Part shown: positions 8,728 through 17,111 of the stretch, piece after piece | Layout: every line of letters begins with the position of its first letter | How positions within the stretch are numbered: position 1 is the stretch's first letter | Notes under the pieces: generated by a model | The model's input: the letters and a program-made list of their open reading frames with translations, nothing else | Database searches by the model: none | Told to the model about the DNA's origin: nothing | Assembly: GCA_965261685.1 (NCBI GenBank) | Contig: CBDHDI010000026.1 | Span: 248,001-312,000, forward strand | Source: VXMT01 sp965261685 | GTDB lineage: Bacteria > Chloroflexota > Dehalococcoidia > UBA2979 | DNA: 64,000 nt | Direction: 5' to 3' | Translations under genes and position numbers: made by a program

Positions 8728-9525
8728 ATGCACATCGTGATCTGCGTCAAGCAGGTCGTCGACCCGGACGGCGTCAACAGCTACGCGCTGTGGGGCCAGC
8801 TGGAGGTCGACGAGAGCGGACGAGCCTTCAGCACCAGGCTGCCGCTGATCATCAACGCCTACGACGACCAGTCGATCGAGGCCGCGCTGCGCCTCCGCGA
8901 CGACGGCCACGAGGTGAAGATCACCGCCATCTCGGTCGGTAGCGAGAACGCCGACCAGGTGCTCAAGCACTGCGTGGCGATGGGCTGCGACGAGATCATC
9001 CGCATCGACGACCCCGAGGCCGGGGCCGCCGACGCGCTGCGCACCGCGCGCCTGCTCAGCGCGCAGATCGCCGAGCTCGGCGACGTCGACCTCGTGCTCT
9101 GCGGGCGGCAGTCCTCGGACTACGACCAGGGCACCGTGCCGGGCGCGCTGGCGGAGCTGCTCGGCTTCGCCTGCGTCACGCTCGGCTTCGGCGTGAGCGC
9201 CGAGGACGGGCGGCTGCGCGTCCAGCGCGCGACGCCGCTCGGCGAGGAGCTCGTCTCGGTCGCGCCGCCGGCCGTCGTGACGATCAGCAACGAGTTGGGC
9301 GTGCCGCGCTACCCGACCAGCCGCGGCATGATCGCCGCCCGCCGCCACCCGCCGACCGTCCGCGCCGCCGCCGACCTCGATGCCGACGGCGGGGCGCACG
9401 GCGTCGAGCTGGTCGAGCTGTTCATCCCCGACGTGCAGGGTCACTGCGAGCGGATCGAGGGCGAGACCCCCGCTGAGCAGGCCGCGGCCCTGTTCGCGAA
9501 ACTGGAAGAGGAGGGCGTGCTGTGA
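8728..9525 (+). CDS. etfB: Electron transfer flavoprotein, beta subunit
   Basis: A 265-residue ETF beta subunit. It starts with the family's IVICVKQVVDP segment and has the adenine-nucleotide-binding part with VDLVLCGRQSSDYDQGTVPGALAELLG, close to the usual ETF pattern. With EtfA it forms the soluble heterodimer that accepts electrons from acyl-CoA dehydrogenases. GAAGGAGG precedes the ATG. The stop overlaps the GTG of etfA by four bases, so the subunits are translationally coupled. Four acyl-CoA dehydrogenase genes are in this window (three at 22.7-26.2 kb and one at 56.3-57.5 kb), which makes them likely donors. Confidence 0.92.
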   Translation: MHIVICVKQVVDPDGVNSYALWGQLEVDESGRAFSTRLPLIINAYDDQSIEAALRLRDDGHEVKITAISVGSENADQVLKHCVAMGCDEIIRIDDPEAGAADALRTARLLSAQIAELGDVDLVLCGRQSSDYDQGTVPGALAELLGFACVTLGFGVSAEDGRLRVQRATPLGEELVSVAPPAVVTISNELGVPRYPTSRGMIAARRHPPTVRAAADLDADGGAHGVELVELFIPDVQGHCERIEGETPAEQAAALFAKLEEEGVL

Positions 9526-10499
9526 GCGGCGTGCTGGTCGTCATCGCGCAACCCGGTTCCGAGGGACTCAACCAGGCCGAGGGCGAGGCGCTCGGCCTCG
9601 GCCGCAGCCTCGCCGACGCCCTCGGTGAGTCGCTCGCCTGCGCGCTCATCGGGCACGGCCTCGAGGCGGCCGCAGCCGAGGCGGCCGAGCGCGGCGCGGA
9701 GCAGGTGCTCAGCGCCGACGCCGATCACCTCGCCACCTTCTCGGGCGACGCAGTCGTCGCGGCCGCGGCCGAGGCGGTGAGCGCCTCCGGCGCGAGCAGC
9801 GTGATCGTCGCCCGCGGCCCGAACGCGCTCGAACTGGCGCCGCGCCTCGGCGCGCGGCTTGGCGGCGGCTGCGTGATGGGCGTGAGCGAATTCCGCACGG
9901 ATGGCGCGAACCTCGAGGCCGTCGCCTCGGTCTTTGGCGGCGCCGCCCGCGCGGTCTACCGCATGTCGGCGACCCCGCGCGTCGTCTCGCTCGCGCCGGG
10001 CGTGGCCACGGCGCCGGAGCGCGAGGCCGGCCGCACGGCGGAGACGGTCGCCCTCGATGTCGCGCCGCCGGCGGACGCGCGCGTGACCGTCGAGGAGCCC
10101 GCCGCGCTCACCGGGCCGCGCCTCGAGGATGCGAAGATCGTCGTCTCTGGCGGGCGCGGGCTGCAGCAGGGCGACAACTTCGGCCTGATCCGCGAGCTTG
10201 CGGAGGCCCTCGGCGGCTTGCCGGGCGCCTCGCGTGCGATCGTCGACGATGGCTGGGCGCCCGCCGAAGAGCAGGTCGGTCTGACGGGCAAGATCGTCAG
10301 CCCGAACCTCTACATCGCGGCCGGCATCTCCGGCGCCAGCCAGCACATGGTCGGCTGCTCGACGGCGCGCGTGCTCGTCGGCATCAACACCGACGGCGAC
10401 GCGCCCATCTTCCGTTACGCCCGCTACGGCATCACCGGCGACTGCCTCGAGGTGCTGCCCGAGCTGATCCGCCTCGCCCGCGAGCGGGCGGCGGGATAG
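9522..10499 (+). CDS. etfA: Electron transfer flavoprotein, alpha subunit
   Basis: A 325-residue ETF alpha subunit. The C-terminal FAD domain is clear: SGGRGLQQGDNF, SRAIVDDGWAP, QVGLTGKIVSPNLYIAAGISGASQHM and INTDGDAPIFRYARYGITGD are all family landmarks. It would hold the FAD that relays electrons from acyl-CoA dehydrogenases to an ETF:quinone oxidoreductase, which is not encoded in this window. It begins at GTG inside the last codons of etfB (GTGA overlap). Confidence 0.92.
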   Translation: MSGVLVVIAQPGSEGLNQAEGEALGLGRSLADALGESLACALIGHGLEAAAAEAAERGAEQVLSADADHLATFSGDAVVAAAAEAVSASGASSVIVARGPNALELAPRLGARLGGGCVMGVSEFRTDGANLEAVASVFGGAARAVYRMSATPRVVSLAPGVATAPEREAGRTAETVALDVAPPADARVTVEEPAALTGPRLEDAKIVVSGGRGLQQGDNFGLIRELAEALGGLPGASRAIVDDGWAPAEEQVGLTGKIVSPNLYIAAGISGASQHMVGCSTARVLVGINTDGDAPIFRYARYGITGDCLEVLPELIRLARERAAG

Positions 10500-10533
10500 C
10501 GGGCAGGGTGCGTAGCCGCGCTCGCCGCGCTTC

Positions 10534-11331
10534 GTGACTGAGGAGGGGGCGAAGACGCCACCCGCTGCTACAGCCGGCCGGCCGCAGCCGGCCGCGGTCT
10601 CGATGGCGCGCGAGCCCGGCGCGGAGCTCGGCGTCGTCGCCGCCGCACGCTTCCCCGGCGGCGCCGTGGTCGACATGCACTGCCACAGCTCCGAGCTCTC
10701 GCTCGACAGCGGGGTGCGCGCCGAGCGGCTCGTCGCGCAGGCGGCGGCGCGCGGCCTCGATGGCGTCTGCCTCACCGAGCACAACGCGATCTGGGACGCC
10801 GCCGAGGCGCGCGCGATCGGCGAGCGCCACGGCGTCGCCGTGCTGCCCGGCATGGAGATCGGTAGCACCGCAGGGCACGTGCTCGTCTTCGGCCTCGACC
10901 GCTACCGTCCGGAGCTGACCAACATCGAGCGGCTGCGCGAGATCGTGCTCGCCGAGGGCGGCGCGATGGTCTGGGCGCACCCGATGCGCGAGGGCGATCA
11001 CCAGCGCCCGAGTTGGTCCGCCATCCCCGACCTGTTCGAGGCGGTCGAGGTCGTCAACGGCGACCACACGGACCACGTCGACGGCTACTGGGCGACGCTC
11101 GCCGAGGAGCTGGGCGTCGGCCGCACGGCCGGCTCGGATGTGCACAGCCTGCCGGCCGTCGGCCGCGTCGCGACGGGCTTCCCGGAGCCCGTCCCGGATG
11201 TCGAGACGCTGGTGCGGCTGCTGCGCGCGCACCGCCACGCGCCGCTGGACTTCCGCCCCGGCGGCGCACACGGCCTGCCGCACATGGCGGACCCGCCGCC
11301 CTACACGCCGCGGCGGCCGCCGACCTCGTAG
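10534..11331 (+). CDS. PHP-domain metal-dependent phosphoesterase
   Basis: A 265-residue PHP-domain protein. The metal-binding motifs occur in order: DMHCHSSELSLDSG, LTEHN, VWAHPM and GSDVHS. PHP domains of this standalone kind hydrolyse phosphoesters, for example in nucleotides or histidinol phosphate. The first ~40 residues are low-complexity, so the true start could be ATG at 10603 rather than GTG at 10534. It lies 34 bases after etfA on the same strand, but functional coupling to ETF is not evident. Confidence 0.82.
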   Translation: MTEEGAKTPPAATAGRPQPAAVSMAREPGAELGVVAAARFPGGAVVDMHCHSSELSLDSGVRAERLVAQAAARGLDGVCLTEHNAIWDAAEARAIGERHGVAVLPGMEIGSTAGHVLVFGLDRYRPELTNIERLREIVLAEGGAMVWAHPMREGDHQRPSWSAIPDLFEAVEVVNGDHTDHVDGYWATLAEELGVGRTAGSDVHSLPAVGRVATGFPEPVPDVETLVRLLRAHRHAPLDFRPGGAHGLPHMADPPPYTPRRPPTS

Positions 11332-11436
11332 GGGGCCTGCACGGCCCCACCGCTATCGGCGCGAACCCTCGCAGCGATGATTGCGTTGCAATCATCGGCT
11401 ACAATCGGGGTCACCTGCCGAAAGGAGGCGCGGTTC

Positions 11437-11682
11437 ATGGCCAGCATCACGGTGCGCAATCTCGATGACGGACTGAAGCGGCGGCTGCGCATTCGGGCGG
11501 CGGAGCGCGGCCACTCGATGGAGCAGGAGGTGCGCGAGATCCTCCGCGCGGCACTGGCCGAGGAATCGGCGCCCCCGGGGAATCTCGGAACGGCGATTCA
11601 CGAGTTGTTTAAGCCGTTCGGCGGCGTCGACCTGCCGATTCCTCCGAGGGAACCGATGCGCGAAATCCCGCAGTTTGACTAA
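11437..11682 (+). CDS. FitA-like ribbon-helix-helix antitoxin
   Basis: An 81-residue antitoxin with an N-terminal ribbon-helix-helix domain (ITVRNLDDGLKRRLRIRAAERG, then HSMEQEVREIL), as in FitA. The C-terminal part would bind and neutralise the PIN toxin that follows 9 bases later. ATG 11437 is chosen because AAAGGAGG lies upstream; an upstream ATG at 11377 would add 20 residues with no family match. In known systems the antitoxin, alone or with the toxin, represses its own promoter. Confidence 0.85.
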   Translation: MASITVRNLDDGLKRRLRIRAAERGHSMEQEVREILRAALAEESAPPGNLGTAIHELFKPFGGVDLPIPPREPMREIPQFD

Positions 11683-11691
11683 GCCCCGGGA

Positions 11692-12120
11692 GTGTTCATT
11701 CTCGACACCAACGTCGTCTCGGAACTCATGCGGGACAACCCGTGGCCCGAGGTACTCGCATGGGTGGACCAACAGCCTCTGAACAGCCTCTTCGTCACGG
11801 CGGTGACCGAGGCGGAGATCCGAACCGGAATCGCGCTGCTGCCGTCGGGAGAGCGTCGTCGTGGATTGGCCGCTGCGGCCGAGCGCACGCTCGGCGTAAT
11901 GTTCGCCCAGCGCATCCTGCCGTTCGGCGGTGATGCAGCCCGCGAGTACGCCGTCATCGCGTCCAGTCGCCGCGCGGCTGGCCGTCCGATCAGCCAGTCA
12001 GACTGCCAGATCGCGGCGATCGCTCGCTCGGCGGGAGCCCCGGTTGCGACCAGGGACACAGCCGGGTTCGCGGAGTGCGGGATCGACGTGGTCAATCCCT
12101 GGCCGGGCGCGCTGGCCTGA
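11692..12120 (+). CDS. FitB-like PIN-domain toxin
   Basis: A 142-residue PIN nuclease of the FitB group. Acidic residues fit the active site: Asp in FILDTNVVSELMR, Glu in VTEAEIRTG, Asp in SQSDCQIAAIA and Asp in VATRDTAGF. It starts at GTG, 9 bases after the FitA-like antitoxin. Its stop is followed by a strong GC-rich hairpin at 12135-12154 that separates it from the convergent thiolase gene. Confidence 0.87.
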   Translation: MFILDTNVVSELMRDNPWPEVLAWVDQQPLNSLFVTAVTEAEIRTGIALLPSGERRRGLAAAAERTLGVMFAQRILPFGGDAAREYAVIASSRRAAGRPISQSDCQIAAIARSAGAPVATRDTAGFAECGIDVVNPWPGALA

Positions 12121-12134
12121 CGGCGGACGCGGAA

Positions 12135-12154
12135 GGGGCGCCTCCCGGCGCCCC
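12135..12154. terminator. GC hairpin between convergent genes
   Basis: GGGGCGCC and GGCGCCCC form a perfect 8-bp stem with a TCCC loop. It sits between the stop of the FitB-like toxin gene on the plus strand and the stop of the thiolase gene on the minus strand. It therefore suits a bidirectional terminator. No T-run follows on either strand. Confidence 0.5.
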
Positions 12155-12182
12155 CAACGCATTCCCGGCCGCGGTCGGCTGA

Positions 12183-13412
12183 CTACTGGTTCGTCATCAC
12201 CATCGAGGAGGCGGTGCCGGGGTTCGCCCAACCGAGGTTGGCGGTGATCTCCGGATCCTGCACCTGGCGGCAGTTGCCCTCGCTGTAGTCGAAGGTGTGG
12301 TCGCCCGTGCAGTAGTCGTCCACCTGCTTGCGCAGCTGGCGCACGTTCTCGATCACCATGTTCATGCCGTGCGTGTAGCCCTCGCAGAGGTGACCGCCCG
12401 AGGGGTTGTTCGGCCGCCTCCCGCCCAGCTTGATGGTGCCGTCGGAGACGTAGGTGCCGCCCTCGCCGATCGGGCAGAAGCCGTAGGCCTCGAGCTGGAT
12501 CAGCGAGGTGAACGTGAACGCGTCGTAGGAGCCGGTGATGTCGATGTCCTCCGGCCCGACGCCGGCGTTCGGCCACAGGATCCGTGCGTTGTACTCACCG
12601 GCGACCTGCGAAATCGGGTCGTTCTGCCACGGGTAGCCGGCCTGCCACTTACAGACACGCCCGGCCAGCCCGAGGATCTTGACCACAGGCTTCGCCAGGC
12701 TCGCCGCCCGCTCCGCCGTGGTCACGATGATCGCCGTCGCGTTGTCCGTCTCCACGCAGCAGTCCAGCAGGTGGAACGGCTTCACGATGTAACGCGAGTT
12801 GACCACGTCCTCCACGGTCAGCCGCGTCTTGTAGTAGGCCTTCGGGTTGTTCGAGGCGCCCCAGCTGTGGGCGACCTTCACCTCGGCGAGCTGCTCGTTC
12901 GTCGTGCCGTAGTTGTGCATGTGGCGCACGAAGGCGAGAGAGAAGCTCTGCAGCGGCGTGCCGAAGCCGTAGATCGCCGTCTGCAGCGCGTCCAGGCCGT
13001 TGGCGGCGGTGAAGCGCGGCGCCTGCTGGCCGGTGCCGCCGGTCCGCGTCTCCGTGAAGCCGTTCATCGAGCGGTTGATGACCACCGCGTCGCACATCCC
13101 GGCCTCGATCACGCCGACGGCCATGCCGGTCAGCGCCTCGGTCGAGGAGCCGCCGCCCATGCAGTCGAAGTAGAAGTCGAGCCGGACGCCGACGTCGCCG
13201 GCGAGGTCCGGGGCGTTGGCGGAGCCGCGGCCCTGGTAGGAGAGCATGCCCCAGCTGGTTTCTTTCCGGTCTTCCCACATGCCGGCGTCCTGCATGGCGT
13301 TGCGGATCGCCTCGGCGCCCATCGCCCGCGTGGTGCGGCCGGAGTTTCGCGAGTACTCGGTCTCACCGACACCCACGATCGCGTACTTGCCTCTGATTTC
13401 CGGACCCGGCAT
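12183..13412 (-). CDS. Thiolase-fold lipid-transfer-protein-like enzyme (copy A)
   Basis: A 410-residue thiolase-superfamily protein of the SCP2-thiolase/lipid-transfer type. It begins YAIVGVGETEYSRNSG. The region where canonical thiolases carry the acylated Cys reads MGGGSSTEAL (residues 85-94), so that Cys appears absent, although another Cys sits at 84. The C-terminus has PNNPSGGHLCEGYTHGMNM. Ltp2-type aldolases likewise lack this Cys and work with DUF35 partners. ATG 13412 follows GGAGGGAG. It is divergent from a second thiolase (13632) and is close in sequence to the paralogue at 52056-53300. Confidence 0.82.
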   Translation of the reverse strand: MPGPEIRGKYAIVGVGETEYSRNSGRTTRAMGAEAIRNAMQDAGMWEDRKETSWGMLSYQGRGSANAPDLAGDVGVRLDFYFDCMGGGSSTEALTGMAVGVIEAGMCDAVVINRSMNGFTETRTGGTGQQAPRFTAANGLDALQTAIYGFGTPLQSFSLAFVRHMHNYGTTNEQLAEVKVAHSWGASNNPKAYYKTRLTVEDVVNSRYIVKPFHLLDCCVETDNATAIIVTTAERAASLAKPVVKILGLAGRVCKWQAGYPWQNDPISQVAGEYNARILWPNAGVGPEDIDITGSYDAFTFTSLIQLEAYGFCPIGEGGTYVSDGTIKLGGRRPNNPSGGHLCEGYTHGMNMVIENVRQLRKQVDDYCTGDHTFDYSEGNCRQVQDPEITANLGWANPGTASSMVMTNQ

Positions 13413-13631
13413 AGATGGCTCCCTCCGCCGCGCGCGGAACCTGCCCGCGGGCGCGCTCCGCTTCATAGCACGCCCTCGGAGTCGTCGCAAACCTTAACCC
13501 CGCACGAGCGCGTGCGTTGGGCCGCCGAATGCCCCGTTCGCGCCAATGCTGGCGGGGCGGCAGTGCCGGTGGTATCGTCCGGGAGCTCCTCGCCGGAGGC
13601 TTCGGCGAGGGCTGACGAGGGGATGAAGCGT

Positions 13632-14852
13632 ATGCCCGCAGCGGACTTCCGCGACAGTGTGGCGATCGTCGGCATCGGCTATAGCCGCAGCCCGTCGGCG
13701 CCAGGGGGATTCTCCAAGAACTCCGGCGAGAGCGTGACCACGCTCACCGTGCGCGCTGCCCGCGAGGCCGCCGCCGACGCCGGCATGGACCCGAAGGACA
13801 TCGATGCCGGCGTCACCTACCAGACGAGCGATTCGATCGATCCGCAGGCGGCGCTGCGCGCGCTCGGCGTGCGGCGCATCCATCAGGACACCAGCCTCAC
13901 GGGCGGCGGCAACTACGCCTCCGCCTCGATCATGATGGGCGCGCAGATCATCTACCACGGGATGGCCGACTACTGCCTGGTCTACCGCTCGATGAACGGG
14001 CGCTCCGGCTACCGCATGGGCCAGTCCGGCGCGGGCGCCGGCGGAGGCACCAACCGCGTCGGCGGTCCCGGCCAGTTCCAGAACGTCTACGGCCTCGCCG
14101 GCCCGCCCTCGACGTACGCGCAGCAGGCGCGGCGCTATATGGGCCTCTACAACGTGAGCAGCGCGGATCTGGCCGAGTGGACCGTCAACTCGCGCAGCAA
14201 CGCCGTCAAGAACCCGCGCGCCACCATGCGCGACCCGATCAGCGTCGAGGACCACCAGAACTCGCGCTACATCGTCAATCCGTACCACCTGCTCGACTGC
14301 TGCCTGGAGACGGACGTGGCCTGCGCCATGATCCTCACCAGCACCGAGCGCGCGAAGTCGATGCGCAAGACGCCGCTGCTGATCCGCGGCGCGATCGGCG
14401 GGCCCAGCCCCTTCGAGGACCTCGCCGACACGGGCTTCAAGTACATGCGCGACCAGCTCTTCGGGGCCGCCGACATCACCCTGAGCGACATTGACATCGC
14501 GCTGCTCTACGACAACTTCACGGACTGCCCGATGCGTATGGTCGAGGACATCGGCTGGTGCGGTAAGGGCGAGGCCGCCGACTTCGTGCGCAGCGGCGCG
14601 ACCGCGCTCGACGGCCAGATCCCGATGGAGACGCAGGGCGGCCTGATCAACGAGGGCTACTGCCACGGCCTCAACAACGCCCTCGAGGCCGCACAGCAGC
14701 TCTGGGGCGAGGCCGAAGACCTCTGCTCCGGCTGGGCCGAGGGCGAGCACAGCTACGACCGCGCAGTCTGTCGCCAGACTCGCGACCCGAAGATCGCGCT
14801 CCACACCGGCGTCGTCGGCAAGAGCGCGCTCGTGATGATGAAGGCGGATTAG
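13632..14852 (+). CDS. Thiolase-fold lipid-transfer-protein-like enzyme (copy B)
   Basis: A 406-residue thiolase-fold protein, more diverged than copies A and C. It opens with VAIVGIGYSRSPSAPGG, and the usual catalytic-Cys region reads LTGGGNYASASIMM without Cys. The C-terminal part has GGLINEGYCHGLNNALEAAQQL. ATG 13632 is preferred because GAGGGG lies 9 bases upstream; ATG 13623 directly abuts that site. The next gene, a DUF35 zinc-ribbon/OB protein, begins 2 bases after the stop, which strongly suggests a thiolase-DUF35 complex. An Ltp2-like retro-aldol role on an acyl-CoA is the best guess. Confidence 0.82.
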   Translation: MPAADFRDSVAIVGIGYSRSPSAPGGFSKNSGESVTTLTVRAAREAAADAGMDPKDIDAGVTYQTSDSIDPQAALRALGVRRIHQDTSLTGGGNYASASIMMGAQIIYHGMADYCLVYRSMNGRSGYRMGQSGAGAGGGTNRVGGPGQFQNVYGLAGPPSTYAQQARRYMGLYNVSSADLAEWTVNSRSNAVKNPRATMRDPISVEDHQNSRYIVNPYHLLDCCLETDVACAMILTSTERAKSMRKTPLLIRGAIGGPSPFEDLADTGFKYMRDQLFGAADITLSDIDIALLYDNFTDCPMRMVEDIGWCGKGEAADFVRSGATALDGQIPMETQGGLINEGYCHGLNNALEAAQQLWGEAEDLCSGWAEGEHSYDRAVCRQTRDPKIALHTGVVGKSALVMMKAD

Positions 14853-14854
14853 CG

Positions 14855-15307
14855 ATGGCTGACGAGTACCCCTACCTGCTGCCCCAGCCGGACGTCCTCA
14901 CCCAGGGCTACTGGGACGCGCTCAGGGAGCACCGCATGGTGCTGCAGCGCTGCCAGTCCTGCCAGACCTTCCAGCACCCGCCGGACCGCACCTGCCGCTT
15001 CTGCCTCGGCGAGGAGATGGGCTGGGAGGAAGTGAGCGGCAAGGCCACGCTCTACACCTACGTGATCGTCACGCAGAGCATCCTCGGCCCCTGGCGCGGG
15101 CATGATCCCTACAACGTCATCCAGGTGCTGCCGGACGAGGTCGACCCCGCCAGCGTGAGCGTCCACAACAACGCCACCTACAACGTCGTCTACGGCAACG
15201 CCGTCGATATCGAGAGCGAGGCCCTCGAGGTCGGGATGGCGATGGAGGCGGTCTTCGACGACGTCACGGACGACGTGACCATCCTGCGCTGGAAGCCGGC
15301 CGGCTAG
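14855..15307 (+). CDS. DUF35 zinc-ribbon/OB-fold protein, partner of thiolase B
   Basis: A 150-residue DUF35 protein. The zinc ribbon has two CxxC pairs (CQSCQ and CRFC, about residues 31-50), followed by an OB-fold beta domain (GKATLYTYVIVTQ onward). DUF35 proteins bind acyl-CoA and assemble with Cys-less thiolases, for example the ChsH2 DUF35 domain with Ltp2 in mycobacterial sterol side-chain removal. Only 2 bases separate it from the thiolase gene upstream. A paralogue is at 51517-52026, next to thiolase copy C. Confidence 0.88.
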   Translation: MADEYPYLLPQPDVLTQGYWDALREHRMVLQRCQSCQTFQHPPDRTCRFCLGEEMGWEEVSGKATLYTYVIVTQSILGPWRGHDPYNVIQVLPDEVDPASVSVHNNATYNVVYGNAVDIESEALEVGMAMEAVFDDVTDDVTILRWKPAG

Positions 15308-15339
15308 CGACGGCGCGCCGGGTCCCGGGAGGCTGAGCT

Positions 15340-15576
15340 GTGGAACGCCGCTTCCGCAAGGCACTGTTCGCCCTCGCACGCGAGGCGGGCAGTGCGTCCG
15401 ACCTTCGCGAGCGCTTCGACGCCTTCATCGCCGAGGTGCGCACGCACCCGGCGCAGACCCGCCCCTACGCGGACGAGGTCCGCGACACGCTGCTGGCGCT
15501 CAGCTTCCGCCCGGAGATCGCCGCCGACCTGCACCGCCGTTACCGCGCCGCCCGCGTCGGCTCATCGGCGGCGTAG
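15340..15576 (+). CDS. Small hypothetical protein
   Basis: A 78-residue protein, rich in Arg, Ala and Glu and predicted to be all-helical. No family is recognised. The GTG start has GGGAGG 7 bases upstream, and it follows the DUF35 gene by 32 bases on the same strand, so it may be co-transcribed. Confidence 0.5.
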   Translation: MERRFRKALFALAREAGSASDLRERFDAFIAEVRTHPAQTRPYADEVRDTLLALSFRPEIAADLHRRYRAARVGSSAA

Positions 15577-15664
15577 CGGGGAAGTCCTCGAAGCCGGTCA
15601 ACTGTACTTCCGCGCTGCGTCTGAATATGATTTCCTTATCGAGCGATTCATACGGAGACAGATC

Positions 15665-15883
15665 ATGCGGATCTCCGAGCGAGGCCAGATCACCATTCCC
15701 AAGAAGCTGAGAGACCGCTACGGCATGCATCACGATGTCGAAGTGGAAGTTGCCCCCACCGAAGGCGGCATCCTGATCCGCAAGCGGACGGGCGGGGAGC
15801 ACCCCGTGGACCGCGTGTACGGGATCCTGGCGGTTCCCGGCTGGAATACGGACGAGTACATGGCGGAAATCCGCGGCAGGTGA
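15665..15883 (+). CDS. AbrB/MazE-type (SpoVT-AbrB) antitoxin
   Basis: A 72-residue antitoxin with the swapped-hairpin AbrB DNA-binding domain: RISERGQITIPKKLRDRYG is the family signature. The C-terminal tail (GGEHPVDRVYGILA) is the likely toxin-binding part. ATG 15665 follows GGAG. Its stop overlaps the GTG of the PIN toxin by four bases, as is common for translationally coupled pairs. Confidence 0.88.
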   Translation: MRISERGQITIPKKLRDRYGMHHDVEVEVAPTEGGILIRKRTGGEHPVDRVYGILAVPGWNTDEYMAEIRGR

Positions 15884-16287
15884 TCACCGCCGTTGATACG
15901 AATGTCATTTTGGACGTGCTGCTGCGTGACGAGATCCACGGTCCGCCTTCACGCGAGTGGCTCCGCGACGCCTACGACCGTGGCGCGGTCCTTGTTTGCG
16001 ATATCGTCTACGCGGAACTGGTCCCGTCCGTGCGCGACCGAGCGGCGCTCGACAGGGCGCTGCTGGCGATGGGCGCTCAACTCTCCCCGATCGATACGGA
16101 GATCGCCTGGGGGGCCGGGATTCGCTGGCAGCGGTACCGCGAGGCCGCTGGCCCGCGCCAGCGGATCATGACCGACTTCCTGATCGGCGCGCACGCCCTC
16201 GGCGCGGCCGATGCCTTCCTCACGCGGGATCAGGGCTTCTACGCCACATACTTCCCGGAGCTGGCCGTGCCCACCGGCTCACCCTGA
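15880..16287 (+). CDS. VapC-like PIN-domain toxin
   Basis: A 135-residue PIN nuclease. The active-site acids are visible: Asp in AVDTNVILD, Glu in VYAEL, Asp in MTDFLIGAHAL and Asp in LTRDQGFY. It starts at GTG within the antitoxin's last codons (GTGA). Just past its stop lies the 122-bp tandem array belonging to the convergent VOC gene. The AbrB-PIN pairing is a standard type II system whose RNA target is unknown. Confidence 0.88.
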   Translation: MITAVDTNVILDVLLRDEIHGPPSREWLRDAYDRGAVLVCDIVYAELVPSVRDRAALDRALLAMGAQLSPIDTEIAWGAGIRWQRYREAAGPRQRIMTDFLIGAHALGAADAFLTRDQGFYATYFPELAVPTGSP

Positions 16288-16310
16288 GATCGAAGCGTCC
16301 CGCCCGCGCC

Positions 16311-17111
16311 TCAGCGCTGGAAGAAGGAGATCGAGGCGCCGGACGGGTCGCTGGCGAGGGCGGTGCGGCCGTGGTCGTCCCCAGGTGAGGGCAAACAGTT
16401 CGGACCTCGCCCGCGCTGCCGCCGCCCGCGCCTCAGCGCTGGAAGAAGGAGATTGAGGCGCCCGACGGGTCGCTGGCGAGGGCGGTGCGGCCGTGGTCGC
16501 CCCCAGATGAGGGCAAACAGTTCGGACCTCGCCTGCGCTGACGCCGGCCGCGCGTCAGCGCTGGAAGAAGGAGATCGAGGCGCCCGACGGGTCGCTGGCG
16601 AGGGCGGTGCGGCCGTGGTCGCCCCCAGGTGAGGCCAGACAGTGCGCACCTCGCCGGCGCTGACGCCGGCCGCGCCTCAGCGCTGGAAGAAGGAGATTGA
16701 GGCGCCGGACGGGTCGCTCGCGAGGGCGGTGCGGCCGTGGTCGCCCCCAGATGAGGGCAAACAGTTCGGACCTCGCCTGCGCTGACGCCGCCCGCGCCTC
16801 AGCGCTGGAAGAAGGAGATCGAGGCGCCCGACGGGTCGCTCGCGAGGGCGGTGCGACCGTGGTCGCCCCCAGGTGAGGCCAGACAGTGCGCACCTCGCCC
16901 GCGCTGCCGCCGCCCGCGCCTCAGCGCTGGAAGAAGGAGATCGAGGCGCCCGACGGGTCGCTCGCGAGGGCGGTGCGGCCGTGGTCGCCCCCAGATGAGG
17001 GCAAACAGTTCGGACCTCGCCTGCGCTGCCGCCGGCCGCGCCTCAGCGCTGGAAGAAGGAGATCGAGGCGCCCGACGGGTCGCTCGCGAGGGCGGTGCGA
17101 CCGTGGTCGCC
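16311..17111 (-). repeat. Tandem array, 7 x 122 bp, copies of the VOC gene 3' end
   Basis: Seven units begin with TCAGCGCTGG at 16311, 16433, 16555, 16677, 16799, 16921 and 17043, an exact 122-bp period. Each holds about 69 bp identical or nearly so to the last 22 codons plus the TGA stop of the VOC gene read on the minus strand, then about 53 bp of spacer. The last unit is the real end of that gene. Spacers come in two kinds, one with GGGCAAACAGTTCGGACC and one with GGCCAGACAGTGCGCACC, which alternate in the later units. Since 122 is not a multiple of three, the units are not in frame with one another. This fills the whole stretch between the PIN toxin and VOC genes. Confidence 0.95.

Noticed and set aside
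12297..13620. Very long frame running through the antisense of thiolase A before thiolase B
   Set aside because: It is only the high-GC shadow of the minus-strand gene. Real coding for thiolase B begins at 13632, where the ribosome-binding site and family N-terminus are.
16311..17111. CRISPR array
   Set aside because: The period is exact, but the spacers are near-identical, the units encode a gene tail, and no cas gene is present.
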